Position numbers and translations under genes: made by a program. From NCBI GenBank assembly GCA_963836085.1, contig CAWIHT010000012.1, positions 124,001 through 188,000 of the forward strand: DNA of 64,000 nucleotides. Direction: 5' to 3'. The notes below the pieces were generated by a model that did not search any database, was not told where the DNA came from, and worked only from the letters and a program-made list of their open reading frames with translations. Each line of letters starts with the position of its first letter. Position 1 is the stretch's first letter. Shown in pieces: positions 37,601-45,521 of the stretch. The stretch comes from JAHEEL01 sp963836085 (GTDB lineage: Bacteria > Actinomycetota > Acidimicrobiia > Spongiisociales > UBA5794).

Positions 37601-38176
37601 CGGCAGGGGTCCATCTTCCGGGATCGGCACGCCGAGCAACGGCGCCGGGAACTCGCCGGCCAACACGGTCAGACGAGCGTCGAGGTCGGGTGTGGTGAAG
37701 ATCCGGACCTGCGTCGCTTCCCGGGGCGGTCGCGGGTACGGCGGGGGCGGCCACTCCTCGATGGGGACCTCTCCGGCGGCCGCGAGCGCCGCTGTCTCCT
37801 CCTGCCAGGCGTCGGCCTGCTCGAACCAGTCCCCGACCGGGATGACTGCGTACTCCCGGGTCTGGGAGCGCTCCTCGATGGTCGGGTACCACGGGACGAT
37901 CCACTGTTCGTGTGCCTCGTTGACGATCGTCCGGTTCGATGTTCCAAGCGCCCGGCTGTAGTCATTCATGTTGGAGAACGCCGTCATGTCGACTTCGTCG
38001 GCGACGGCGCCCTTCATCGTGAAACGCAGATCGACAGCCTGCACCGACGACTCGTAGAGCGGGACGACCACAAGCAGGGCCATGACGAGCGTCGCCCCGA
38101 GCAGGGACCCGATCAGGATCCCCTTCTTCGCCCACACGCGGCGAGCGACGAGATCGATATACGTCCAGATCCTCAT
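34667..38176 (-). CDS. Giant FtsX/MacB-type ABC permease
   Basis: The product is 1169 residues. One N-terminal helix (GILIGSLLGATLVMALLVVV) leads to a large external domain. Then come a first FtsX-type core (ILAMLALVVGGAIYFLVY ... SLLKSRGASKWQTVGIHL), several further helices, a second external domain, and a C-terminal FtsX core (AVVLALAGVTGYVLLAVARR, EMGVLRALGFGRRGVATTF). The RGASKW and RALGFGR segments are the coupling helices for the two ATPases. The likely role is moving lipids, lipoproteins or peptides across or out of the membrane, or mechanotransmission; the substrate is unknown. The ATG at MRIWTYIDL is chosen because the sequence before it is not protein-like. Confidence 0.85.
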   Translation of the reverse strand: MRIWTYIDLVARRVWAKKGILIGSLLGATLVMALLVVVPLYESSVQAVDLRFTMKGAVADEVDMTAFSNMNDYSRALGTSNRTIVNEAHEQWIVPWYPTIEERSQTREYAVIPVGDWFEQADAWQEETAALAAAGEVPIEEWPPPPYPRPPREATQVRIFTTPDLDARLTVLAGEFPAPLLGVPIPEDGPLPLAIGERVSELTGLGVGDTFFIRPFSGLPSIFEYVEVAGIVAPADPDATIWGIDDPEMMLYLDQSTFDTWTGTLPIAGSGPGEVGGDPWGRTARGLDAPTVTQRWRMPLDIETVTLEDLDEIESRISQFKAQVAKQAGGSIPTNTFLPLLLDEFSTRSVVVGGPILAMLALVVGGAIYFLVYTSAMTVEREGSDLSLLKSRGASKWQTVGIHLGQSMLVAAAAAVMAPFVARFLVRLTGRIPPLSDLTGGEPLDVTQVDSVGGWLLAGAVITFLAMGVAILPFARRGVLELRALAARPGTKSVWQRYNLDLFAIALSLVVLIQLSQRGFVNTTGDEVTLDPLAIVFPVLLLFSGALILLRVFPLLLKAVGSLMTRSRSMALALPGWHLSRNPIPYGRLALLVWLTTGLGTFALTYAATVEQSFVDRAAYEAGTDVRVVADEAGYLDTPEGSIGSPVLRTDGAPRQSGRRAEVLAVRPASFSEVVTWRPDFGAATPDEIFSLLRPDGQPPDVGIELAPGATDLQVDAVVVPISLAEEAVLEPSDNDYRLYAKVIDAKSRLWTMESDTDITSDAWTTVTIDLSTGKNDVASPPEPPLSVHALWIERSAVGGLAVDGNSVLMTDIVEVVDGESIPLDLSEMTAINDLVVRTDRPADLAAEARYAAVPEGAEEPTVDDVRTSPLYRTGEVSQWTVPTRTRSTNTVPQLRRIPDDIYVLLDHEAAAIASLNVGDRSAYSIGSYLVNGTLVGFVDLVPTMTDRRRQGAMVVDLDAVNAWINGAATWSRTGSVSRAQAPQEFWMKTGNVDTTVRRITAQIGEEPEAIFTIPRVAASFTSRPVQVGLVAILFVGAAVAVVLALAGVTGYVLLAVARRAKEMGVLRALGFGRRGVATTFAVEQLVVVGLGAVIGILGGIGLVVVMLPFLQLGETAEEIVPPILIEIPALSLTIFSAIVGVMLIFSVVWATRRVSAGKMSEVLREVDR

Positions 38177-38255
38177 GTGTCGAGTCCCTTGCCTACAGAC
38201 CCCCCGGCAGGCTACACGCCTGTCGCACAGGGATCGTCGGATACGCGCCCGGCAC

Positions 38256-39380
38256 CTAGCTGATACCGGGCAACGAAATCTCGGTGGCGTGATGGCACGC
38301 GACGCCGCCATGCGGGGTGGTCCGCATGGGGGGCTCCACCGTGCGGCACACGTCGCTGGCGTAGGCACAGCGCGGAGCGAACGCACACCGCCCGCCAGGG
38401 ATCTCGGCGAGCGGAGGCTGTTCGCCCGGGATGGGACGCAGGCGGTCCGAGGTGAGGGCCGGGATCGAGCCGAGAAGGCCCGACGTGTACGGGTGGCGTG
38501 GTCGCCGGAAGGTCTCCCCGATCGGGCCCTCTTCGGCAATACGCCCGCCGTAGACGACCGCGACCCGATCGGCGACGCGTGCGACGACGGCGAGGTCGTG
38601 AGTGACGATCACCATCGCCATACCACGCCGCTCGTTCAGGTCCTTGATGAGGTCGAGGATTGCTGCGGACACGGACACGTCGAGGCCCGAAAGCGGTTCG
38701 TCGGCAATGAGAAGCTTCGGGGCCTTCACCAATGCTGCCGCCAGCATCGCCCGTTGGCCCATGCCGCGGCTCAGTTGGGAACTGAACGCTCTCATCATGC
38801 GATTCGACTTCGGCAGCTGGACTTCGCCGAGCGCGTCGAGGACCCGTTCCCGGATCTCGTCGTCGGTGAGGTCGGTATGCGTTGCCAACGCTTCGCCGGC
38901 CTGTGGCCCGATCTCGAGGATCGGAGTCCACGACGAGATCGGATTCTGAAACAGGAAACCGACTTCGGATCCGACGATGCGCGCCCACTCGGGGTCGACT
39001 TCGTCCGTCACCGTCCCCGATTGCTGGAGCAGCCTTCGTTCCTTGCGCCGTATCGGTCGCTCCGGGTCCTCCCTACTCCCGCCCGGCTCGAATCGGAGAC
39101 CCCGGTACGTGGTGGTACCGCCCAGGACGCGACACCCCGTCGGGAGGAGACCGAACGCACCGAGCAGCATCAGCGATTTCCCTGATGACGACTCGCCGAT
39201 GATCGCAAGGGTCTCTCCTGTACCGACGCCATAGGTCGCCCCAGGGATCGCCTCTACCCACCCCTCAGAGAGTCGGTCTCCGTGGACACTGCTTGGCGGC
39301 CGGCCACCCCGCGAGTTCGCCGCGTGGACGTCTTCGACCGCGATGCGGAGGTGCTCAACCTCAAAGAATCTCCGGGACAC
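38256..39380 (-). CDS. Orphan oligopeptide-type ABC ATPase (OppD/DppD-like)
   Basis: This 374-residue ATPase has Walker A GESSSGKSLM, Q-loop FLFQNPISSWTP, Walker B LLIADEPLSGLDVS, and the Opp/Dpp C-terminal cysteine motif CAFAPRCAYASDVC with PHPYT-like RHPYTSGLLGS. The signature reads LSRGMGQR rather than LSGGMRQR. An insert of about 25 residues lies between the first strand and Walker A. No permease, binding protein or OppF partner is near. It starts at a GTG with GGAGGAGG upstream and overlaps the end of the DMT gene. Confidence 0.85.
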   Translation of the reverse strand: MSRRFFEVEHLRIAVEDVHAANSRGGRPPSSVHGDRLSEGWVEAIPGATYGVGTGETLAIIGESSSGKSLMLLGAFGLLPTGCRVLGGTTTYRGLRFEPGGSREDPERPIRRKERRLLQQSGTVTDEVDPEWARIVGSEVGFLFQNPISSWTPILEIGPQAGEALATHTDLTDDEIRERVLDALGEVQLPKSNRMMRAFSSQLSRGMGQRAMLAAALVKAPKLLIADEPLSGLDVSVSAAILDLIKDLNERRGMAMVIVTHDLAVVARVADRVAVVYGGRIAEEGPIGETFRRPRHPYTSGLLGSIPALTSDRLRPIPGEQPPLAEIPGGRCAFAPRCAYASDVCRTVEPPMRTTPHGGVACHHATEISLPGIS

Positions 39381-40239
39381 CGGCTACCTCCTCCTCGGTT
39401 CCGCGGCTCGCGATCGTACCGGCGGCCACGACGAGGCCAACGCCGAGCCAGGCCAGTGCGTCCGGTTGCTCGCTGAGGAAGATCGCGGCCCATACGACCG
39501 CCGATGCCGGTTCGAGGTACATGATCACCGAGACCACAGCCACCGGAAGCTGGCGCATTGCCGACCAATACACCACACCTGCCACACCGGTGAAGAGCGC
39601 CCCGAGAATCACGAACTGGGGCCATGCATCGGCCGAGAAGCGAACGGCCTGCACGGTGAACGGGGCGAGGACGACAGAGGCGACCACCAGTTCCCAGGTC
39701 GCAACCGTCAATCCGCCGAGGTTGGCCGCGAGCGGTTTTCCCCACAGCATGATCACCGCGAGTAGCGCTCCCGAGACTCCGGCCGCCGCGGCACCCGCTG
39801 CCGTCGCCCCGGAGCCGGGCCGGACTACGAGCAACATGCCGACGACTCCGAGGGCAAGCCCCGCGAAGGCGTGCCAACCGGTCCGTTCGTGGAGAACGGG
39901 GCCGGCGAAGACGGCGGCAAGGACGGGTCCGATGTAGACGATGGCGAGCGAGACCGCGACCGTTGTCAGGTTGAGAGCGAGGAAGAACGAGAGCCAGTGG
40001 GCAGCGAGCACCAAGCCGAGCACCACGAGCCGGCCGGCCTTGATCCTCGGAATCGAGAGCTTCGAGGTTGCCGCCGAGTACAGAAGGAGCACCACGGCAC
40101 CGAGCGTGACCCGCATGGCCACAAGATGGGTCGGTGGGGTATCGATGCGGACGAACAGCGGGATCGCCCCCCATGCCACCGCGAGCACCGCGAGCGAAAT
40201 GACCGCTATCGCCCGCGTGGTTCCTGCTCCGGATGCCAT
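39361..40239 (-). CDS. EamA/DMT-family transporter
   Basis: This 292-residue protein has ten predicted helices in two EamA halves (AIAVISLAVLAVAWGAIPLF to VVGMLLVV; GVSGALLAVIMLWG to GLVVAAGTIAS). PASAVVWAAIFLSEQP is the typical EamA helix 9 segment. Members export amino acids and metabolites; no specific substrate is visible. The stop overlaps the following ATPase gene, suggesting one transcript. Confidence 0.88.
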   Translation of the reverse strand: MASGAGTTRAIAVISLAVLAVAWGAIPLFVRIDTPPTHLVAMRVTLGAVVLLLYSAATSKLSIPRIKAGRLVVLGLVLAAHWLSFFLALNLTTVAVSLAIVYIGPVLAAVFAGPVLHERTGWHAFAGLALGVVGMLLVVRPGSGATAAGAAAAGVSGALLAVIMLWGKPLAANLGGLTVATWELVVASVVLAPFTVQAVRFSADAWPQFVILGALFTGVAGVVYWSAMRQLPVAVVSVIMYLEPASAVVWAAIFLSEQPDALAWLGVGLVVAAGTIASRGTEEEVAGVPEIL

Positions 40240-40321
40240 CCCGTCAGGCTACCGCTGGGCCTGTTCGCCGGATCGGGGCTGTGGATCAGCCTCGACCGAA
40301 TGGCGACCGCCAACTGGCGGT

Positions 40322-40825
40322 CTATTCCGGGTAGTACCCGGTGGTCTCGTCGATCAGTTCGCGGACGATGTCGGCATGACCGGCGTGGCGAGCGGTCTCC
40401 TCGATCATGTGCGCCACGATCCACCGCAGCGCACGGCGTTCCCCGTTCCGATCGCGAACGGAGAGATCATCCATCTGAGCATCGGCGGTGATCTCCTTCG
40501 CCCGAGCGATGGCTGCTTCGTAGAGGGCGATCACGCTCTCGATCGTCTCGTCCTCTTCTATACGGAAGTCGGCATCGGGATCGCCTTCGCTCCATGGGTA
40601 CTCGACGTCGTTCCCGGCGAAGAAGTCGTCGAACCACCAGCCTTCCACGTAGGCAAGGTGTTTGACCATGCCGAGCAGGCTGGTCCCGGATGCGACAACG
40701 GGCCTGCTGGCCTGCTCCCGGGTGAGGCCTGCGAGCTTCCACACCATGATGGCGCGATTGTTGTCGAGCATGGCGAGGAGCATGTCCTTGCCGGAGCCGG
40801 TCTTGGGTGTCTCGCGTGTCTCCAT
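40322..40825 (-). CDS. DUF664/DinB-superfamily protein
   Basis: This 167-residue four-helix protein has the DUF664 pattern: MLDNNRAIMVWKLAGLTREQA, SLLGMVKHLAYVEGWWF, and a late IVAHMIEETARHAGHADIVREL. The three metal-binding His positions (VKHLAYVE, MIEETARHAGHAD) are present. DUF664 proteins resemble mycothiol-dependent S-transferases and are common in actinobacteria. The ATG start lacks a clear ribosome-binding site. Confidence 0.85.
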   Translation of the reverse strand: METRETPKTGSGKDMLLAMLDNNRAIMVWKLAGLTREQASRPVVASGTSLLGMVKHLAYVEGWWFDDFFAGNDVEYPWSEGDPDADFRIEEDETIESVIALYEAAIARAKEITADAQMDDLSVRDRNGERRALRWIVAHMIEETARHAGHADIVRELIDETTGYYPE

Positions 40826-40896
40826 GAACACGACGCTACCCCATCGCGGCGGAGGAATCCGGCGGAAGGCTCTGCGAACGGTTCGTGGTGCGGTGC

Positions 40897-41361
40897 CTAC
40901 GAAACGACGAGCTTGACTTCACCGGTCGCCAGGTCATAGACATGGCCGGTGATGCCCTTCGGGGCGACCACCAGCGGTTCCGAGCGGAGACGCTCTACGC
41001 CACCGCGGAGTTCATCCTCGAGCGACGTGAATCCGTGGAGATCGTAGGGCACCGGTCCGAGTTGCGCCTCGGCGACTTCCTGCGTCAAACCGTTCGCTCC
41101 GCAGTCCGTGTGCATCATGACCATGATGCGGTCCACACCGAGCAGTCCGGTCGAGGCAATGAGCGACCGTATGACGTCTTTGGTCACGACGGCCCCGGCG
41201 TTGCGGAGGATGTGGATATCCCCAACTTCAGCACCAAGGATCCGCAACGGATCGACGCGGGTGTCCATGCACGCCACGACGGCGGTCTTCTTCCTTGGCT
41301 TCTTCGGGAGCGGTTCGCGCTGGTCTCGCGCCTGACGGAGGAGTTCTTCGCTGTTGCTCAT
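40897..41361 (-). CDS. Beta-class carbonic anhydrase
   Basis: This protein of about 154 residues has VVACMDTRVDPL (zinc Cys, with the Asp-Arg dyad) near residue 29, HILRNAGAVV, and MMHTDCGANG (zinc His and Cys). It interconverts CO2 and bicarbonate in the cytoplasm. Length and motifs match the short clade found in mycobacteria. The start could also be an ATG 18 nt upstream; neither has a strong ribosome-binding site. Confidence 0.92.
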   Translation of the reverse strand: MSNSEELLRQARDQREPLPKKPRKKTAVVACMDTRVDPLRILGAEVGDIHILRNAGAVVTKDVIRSLIASTGLLGVDRIMVMMHTDCGANGLTQEVAEAQLGPVPYDLHGFTSLEDELRGGVERLRSEPLVVAPKGITGHVYDLATGEVKLVVS

Positions 41362-41418
41362 GATCGAGATGATACGCATCGGGCAACGCGCCTCAGTTCG
41401 TCGGCGGAGAAGACCCAG

Positions 41419-41928
41419 TCAGGCCGGTTCGCGTACCGCTGGTCGATCGAGGCGCAACAAGGTCTGCTCGCTCCCGAACTCCTCGAACCGCTTCTCCGGT
41501 TGGAACCCGAGCCTCCGGAGGAGCGCGAGCGCGGCCACATTCGCCGTCTGGGTCACGGCGATGATCGAGGCGTCGTCGAGCGTGGCCCAGACCCATCGGA
41601 TCGCCGTTGAGACGGCTTCGTGCGCGAAGCCGAGTCCTGCCCGATCCGGCATGAATTGGAACGAGACTTCGAGGTCGCCTCGGTCGCGATCGAAGGAGCA
41701 ACTGCCGATCGCCTCGTCGTTCCCTTGTTCGGCGATGCAGAAGGCTCCCCACTGCTCCCCGATGTCCGCACTCCATAGCGCCTCGACTGCCGCATCGTCG
41801 ACCGGGCCGCCGAGGAACCGCCGCACCTCAGGGCTCGTGTACATCGCTACGAGCGCGGCCTTGTCACGTTCCTCGAACGGACGAAGCGTCAGACGGTCGG
41901 CGGTGAGTGAGTCAGCGGTCCAGGGCAT
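41419..41928 (-). CDS. GNAT-family N-acetyltransferase (RimJ/RimL type)
   Basis: This 169-residue protein has LTADRLTLRPFEERDKAAL at the N-terminus, RAGLGFAHEAVSTAIRWVW as the acetyl-CoA-binding segment and NVAALALLRRLGFQPE at the end. The glycine-rich loop is DRAGLGFA instead of RGxGxA. The substrate is unknown; relatives acetylate protein N-termini or small amines. The frame is open far upstream but homology starts at MPWTADSL. Confidence 0.85.
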   Translation of the reverse strand: MPWTADSLTADRLTLRPFEERDKAALVAMYTSPEVRRFLGGPVDDAAVEALWSADIGEQWGAFCIAEQGNDEAIGSCSFDRDRGDLEVSFQFMPDRAGLGFAHEAVSTAIRWVWATLDDASIIAVTQTANVAALALLRRLGFQPEKRFEEFGSEQTLLRLDRPAVREPA

Positions 41929-42000
41929 GGAGTCGCAGTATGGCCGCGATGCCGGTCCGGCGCCGAACACCGACGCAGGCCCCCTGCTACGTTCGCCGAC

Positions 42001-42501
42001 AAGGCGATCGAGTACGCCTGGCGTGGAGAATTCACGATCACCGAGGCGAACGCGTTGCACGCAGCCGCATTCGAGCATCGGTGATACGCCGACGAGGAGT
42101 GGGATTGGCTCGGTCTCTGTGAGCGGCACAGCCTGGGATGGGGGACCGCTCGTCACGACGCGGCGCTCAGCGGCTTCGTCAATGTGTTGTGGGATGGGCT
42201 CGTCCATGCGTGGATCCAGAATGTGATGACGGCCGCCTCCTCTCGTCGGACCGGCGTCGGATCGAGAATGGTCGCGCTGGCACGGGATGAGGCCGAAGCG
42301 GCCGGATGCGAGTGGCTGCATGTCGACTTCGACGACGACCTGCGCTCGTTCTCCGTCGACGCCTGTGGATTCACGCCGGCCAACGGTGGACTGATCGATC
42401 TGATGCAAGCCAGCCAACTCCCACCGGGTCGCCGCCTGGACCAACAACCTCGCGTTCGGCCCTGGTTGCCGTATCGGCCGGTCGGTACACCAGGGTCATG
42501 A
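42001..42501 (+). pseudogene. Decayed GNAT acetyltransferase
   Basis: The frame reads IEYAWRGEFTITEANALHAA, FEHR, then a TGA at 42082-42084, and continues YADEEWDW, HSLGW, GFVNVLWDG, TGVGSRMVALARDEAEAAG, CEWLHVDFDDDL. This is a recognisable GNAT sequence. The expected initiator before IEYAW reads AAG GCG instead of ATG, so both start and continuity are lost. The C-terminus runs about 40 residues past the usual end. Readthrough or an internal start could still give a fragment, but the acetyl-CoA domain would lack its partner strands. Confidence 0.72.
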
Positions 42502-43121
42502 CCGATCGACCCGCCGTTGCACCGCGGTATGAGCAGGTGATCTCCGAACCGGTTCTTGATCTTCTCCGGAAGGTGTTCCGGTCGATGAATCGAGGAATGG
42601 TGCTGATGTGGCGCCTCGGTCTCGGCCGGTGGGCCGATGCCTGGCCGTCAGTCGGTGGGCGCATCCTCGTAGTCGAACACCACGGCCGGAAGAGTGGAAA
42701 CCGCTATCGCACGCCGCTGAACTTCACACCGGAATGGCGGACCCGATACTGCCTGGCGGCCTTCGGCACGAAGTCCGATTGGTACCGCAATGCCATGGCA
42801 GCGGGGCGGATCGTTGTGTGGCTCCCCGATGGGATGTGGACGGCCCACCCGTCCGATGTCACCGAAGCGTCGGGAGCGCTGGATCGGATCCGACAGGTGT
42901 TGATCGACTCCGGGTTCGCTGCGAGAGCGGTCGGTCTGAATCCGAAGGACATGACCGACGAGGAGATCGCGGCAGCGACCGCCGAATACCGTCTCGTTCG
43001 TCTCGATCTGATCGACCGGTGCGACACAAGCCCGGCAGATCTGTGGTGGGTCTGGCTCCCCGTCACGGCAGCGACCGGACTCGCCATCGGAGCGATCGCC
43101 CTTCGCCGGCGGAGTTCGTAA
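42498..43121 (+). CDS. Deazaflavin-dependent nitroreductase-family protein (DDN-like)
   Basis: This 207-residue protein has ILVVEHHGRKSGNRYRTPLNF, AFGTKSDWYRNAMAAGRIVVW and the later ARAVGLNPKDMTDEEI, the pattern of Ddn/FDOR-type split beta-barrel proteins that use F420. A C-terminal hydrophobic helix (WLPVTAATGLAIGAIAL) would anchor it to the membrane. It overlaps the 3' tail of the GNAT pseudogene by 4 nt. Cofactor use is inferred from family. Confidence 0.85.
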   Translation: MTDRPAVAPRYEQVISEPVLDLLRKVFRSMNRGMVLMWRLGLGRWADAWPSVGGRILVVEHHGRKSGNRYRTPLNFTPEWRTRYCLAAFGTKSDWYRNAMAAGRIVVWLPDGMWTAHPSDVTEASGALDRIRQVLIDSGFAARAVGLNPKDMTDEEIAAATAEYRLVRLDLIDRCDTSPADLWWVWLPVTAATGLAIGAIALRRRSS

Positions 43122-43126
43122 CGCGG

Positions 43127-43477
43127 CTACAGCACCCGGCTGAGTGCCCGATTCGGCACCCATCCGGCGGCACCCGTATCGGCGACGCACCACGTCCACG
43201 AACCGGCGCTCTGATAGCCGGCGACCACGTCGTCGACCTTGACGGCGAGTTCGGCAGTGGAGTAGTCAACGGTCACGGTCCCGTTGCCGTATTCGTCGAT
43301 CACGAGGTAGTCGAGCGGAACCCACCCGGTCGTGCCATCCTCGCCGGTGCACCACCGGTAGGCCGTCCACTCGGTGTCGTGGTGACCGACCGTGACCTTG
43401 TCCCCTTCGTGTAGGACGAGAGGCTTCCGATCGGCGGGAACCCACTCCTCGATGACAAGAAGCCGCATACCGGTCAT
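43127..43477 (-). CDS. Small protein with two SH3-like repeats, coupled to dnaB
   Basis: This 116-residue protein is made of two similar halves. The first has EGDKVTVGHHDTEWTAYRWC, then TTGWVPLDYL; the second has VDDVVAGYQSAGSWTWCV, then AGWVPNRAL. The W-x-V-P pattern is that of SH3-type barrels. No signal peptide is seen, so it is probably cytoplasmic. Its ATG overlaps the dnaB stop (ATGA), so it is the last gene of the ribosomal/helicase operon. Function unknown. Confidence 0.78.
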   Translation of the reverse strand: MTGMRLLVIEEWVPADRKPLVLHEGDKVTVGHHDTEWTAYRWCTGEDGTTGWVPLDYLVIDEYGNGTVTVDYSTAELAVKVDDVVAGYQSAGSWTWCVADTGAAGWVPNRALSRVL

Positions 43478-44835
43478 GCGATCGGAACATCCCTTCCCAT
43501 GTCGGCGAACAAGGTGAACTCGGGCAGGAAGGTCATCTGGATCTTGCCCACGGCACCTTGACGATGCTTCGCAACGACGACCTCGGCGACGCCTTTCGAC
43601 TCCACCTTGTCCGGGTTGTAGGCCTCATCACGATAGATGAACAGGACCACATCGGCGTCCTGCTCGATGGCGCCCGACTCGCGGAGATCGCCGAGGCGCG
43701 GTCGCTTGTCTTCCCGGCTCTCAAGTCCACGATTGAGCTGCGACACGGCAATCACCGGAACGTGGAGTTCTCGAGCGAGGTTCTTCAGCGAGCGCGAGAT
43801 CAGGGCGATCTCCTGCTGGCGGTTCTCCCCGCCCGATCCGTTCATCAACTGCAGATAGTCAACGACGACAAGGCCAAGACCGGGCTTACGCCGAATGCGC
43901 CTGCACTTGGCACGGATCTCCGTGACGGTGAGGCCGGGAGAGTCGTCGACGTAGATCGGCTTCTTGTAGAGCGCGCTGGCGGCATTGGAGAGCTTGGTGA
44001 AGTCGGCCTCGGTGAGGCGGCCGGTGCGGAGACGCTGCGAGTCGATGCGGCCGTTCGCACACAACATGCGGGAGACCACCTCCTCGCGGCTCATCTCCAA
44101 CGAGAAGATCGCCACGGGTTCGTCGTTGCGTGCGACATTCTCTGCGATATTGAGTGCCAGGGTCGTCTTCCCCATGCCGGGACGGGCCGCAAGCACAACG
44201 AGGTTGGTCGGGTGGAGCCCTGCAAGCTTGCGATCGAGGTCCCGGAATCCGGTGGAAAGGCCGGTGACCTCTGAACCGAGGCGCTGAAGCTCTTCGGCGC
44301 GTTCGATCGCCGGGCCGAGGAGCGGATCAATGGGTGCCAGGCCTTCGCCAACCCGACGCTCTGCAACCTGGAACACCTCTTGCTCCGCTCGATCGATGAC
44401 GTCCGCGATCGGTTCGTTCATCTCGGCGGCGATGCCCCCGATCGTGCCCCCGACCCGCATGAGGCGGCGGCGGAGGGCATGTTCTTCGACGATCCCCGCG
44501 TAGTAGTCGACGTTCGAAGTCGTCGGAACGGTGTCGAGCAGGCGGGTGAGGAAGGCGACCCCGCCGAGGCGCTCGAGCGCACCGTCACGTCTGAGCATCT
44601 CGGAGACCGTGACCGCGTCGATCGGCTCGTTGGAGTCGAAGAGCGTCTGGACCGCCTCGAACACCTGCTGGTGGGCCGGCCGGTAGAAGTCCTCGGCTTT
44701 GAGCGTCTCGAGAGCGATGTTGGCGGCGTCGGAAGACAGGAGAACCGCACCAAGAACAGATTCCTCGGCCTCAATACTGTGCGGAGGCACCTGAAGCCCA
44801 CGAGCCCCTGGGGGGCGCTCAGCCACACTCGTCAC
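43474..44835 (-). CDS. dnaB: Replicative DNA helicase
   Basis: The product is 453 residues. It has the N-terminal scaffold (PPHSIEAEESVLGAVLLSSD), linker helices, and a RecA-type domain with Walker A RPGMGKTTLALN, Walker B VVVDYLQLMNG and GDLRESGAIEQDADVVLFIYRDE. It unwinds DNA ahead of the polymerase. The GTG start is favoured because GGAGG sits 4 nt before it; an ATG 21 nt upstream is possible. No intein is present. It lies 239 bp after rplI, with a strong stem-loop in between. Confidence 0.95.
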   Translation of the reverse strand: MTSVAERPPGARGLQVPPHSIEAEESVLGAVLLSSDAANIALETLKAEDFYRPAHQQVFEAVQTLFDSNEPIDAVTVSEMLRRDGALERLGGVAFLTRLLDTVPTTSNVDYYAGIVEEHALRRRLMRVGGTIGGIAAEMNEPIADVIDRAEQEVFQVAERRVGEGLAPIDPLLGPAIERAEELQRLGSEVTGLSTGFRDLDRKLAGLHPTNLVVLAARPGMGKTTLALNIAENVARNDEPVAIFSLEMSREEVVSRMLCANGRIDSQRLRTGRLTEADFTKLSNAASALYKKPIYVDDSPGLTVTEIRAKCRRIRRKPGLGLVVVDYLQLMNGSGGENRQQEIALISRSLKNLARELHVPVIAVSQLNRGLESREDKRPRLGDLRESGAIEQDADVVLFIYRDEAYNPDKVESKGVAEVVVAKHRQGAVGKIQMTFLPEFTLFADMGRDVPIA

Positions 44836-45025
44836 AGATCCTCCGTTCGTTCTCATCCCGCGCGTTACCACCACGGTGGCACGTGGGTGTGACAGGAAAT
44901 GCCGAACACCCGTACACCGTCAGAAGTGCGGCGAGTCTACGACCGACATCCAGCGATCCATCCGTCACAGGCCAACTGTTTTCCGCGCCCCCTGTTTTGT
45001 TTTCGCGCAGTGCCAGCGAAGCGCG

Positions 45026-45055
45026 AGTCGGGCCCGTCCTTGGACGGGCCCGACT
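45026..45055 (-). terminator. Perfect 14-bp stem-loop between rplI and dnaB
   Basis: AGTCGGGCCCGTCC-TT-GGACGGGCCCGACT lies 19 nt after the rplI stop on the minus strand. There is no T-run after it. It may terminate or attenuate the ribosomal-protein transcript before dnaB, which would need its own promoter in the remaining ~190 bp. Confidence 0.65.
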
Positions 45056-45074
45056 TCGATCATGTTGGCGCCAG

Positions 45075-45521
45075 CTACGCCGGAATGACATCCAGCGTAA
45101 CCGCGAACTCAACCTCCGGATGCGGCCGAAGCATGATCTCGTGGAGACCGATCTCCCGGATGGGAGCCTCGAGCTCGACGATCTTGCGATCGACCGTGAT
45201 TCCGGTGAATTTGGTGATCGCTGCCGCGATGTCGCCATCGCCGATCGAACCGAAGAGCTTGCCTTCGTCGCCGGCGCGAGCCGCAACCACGACTCGGGTG
45301 CCGGTCAGCGACTGGGCGTAACCCTCTGCTTCCTGACGGGCGGCAATGAGCGCCTCCTCGCGGGCAATGCGCATCGCCTCGGCCTGACGGAGTGCTCCAT
45401 CGGTGGCCTTGACGCCGAGCGACCGCGGGATGATGTAGTTGCGGCCATATCCATTGGCGACCTCAACGACATCGCCCTTGTTGCCGAGGTCCTCGACATC
45501 CTTGGTGAGAATGACCCGCAT
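45075..45521 (-). CDS. rplI: Large ribosomal subunit protein bL9
   Basis: This 148-residue protein has MRVILTKDVEDLGNKGDVVEV, GYGRNYIIPRSLGVKAT (the bL9 signature), a central helix and the C-terminal KLFGSIGDGDIAAAI domain. It binds 23S rRNA near the L1 stalk. It overlaps rpsR by one base. Confidence 0.97.
   Translation of the reverse strand: MRVILTKDVEDLGNKGDVVEVANGYGRNYIIPRSLGVKATDGALRQAEAMRIAREEALIAARQEAEGYAQSLTGTRVVVAARAGDEGKLFGSIGDGDIAAAITKFTGITVDRKIVELEAPIREIGLHEIMLRPHPEVEFAVTLDVIPA

Noticed and set aside
37295..38263. Long plus-strand ORF (322 codons) opposite the permease gene
   Set aside because: Antisense shadow typical of high-GC DNA: Arg/Asp/Gly-rich, no motif, and the opposite strand encodes a clear FtsX-type protein.
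38177..38539. 121-codon upstream extension of the giant permease
   Set aside because: The extension is Arg/Pro-rich, overlaps the end of the OppD-like gene out of frame, and lies before a good N-terminal membrane helix.
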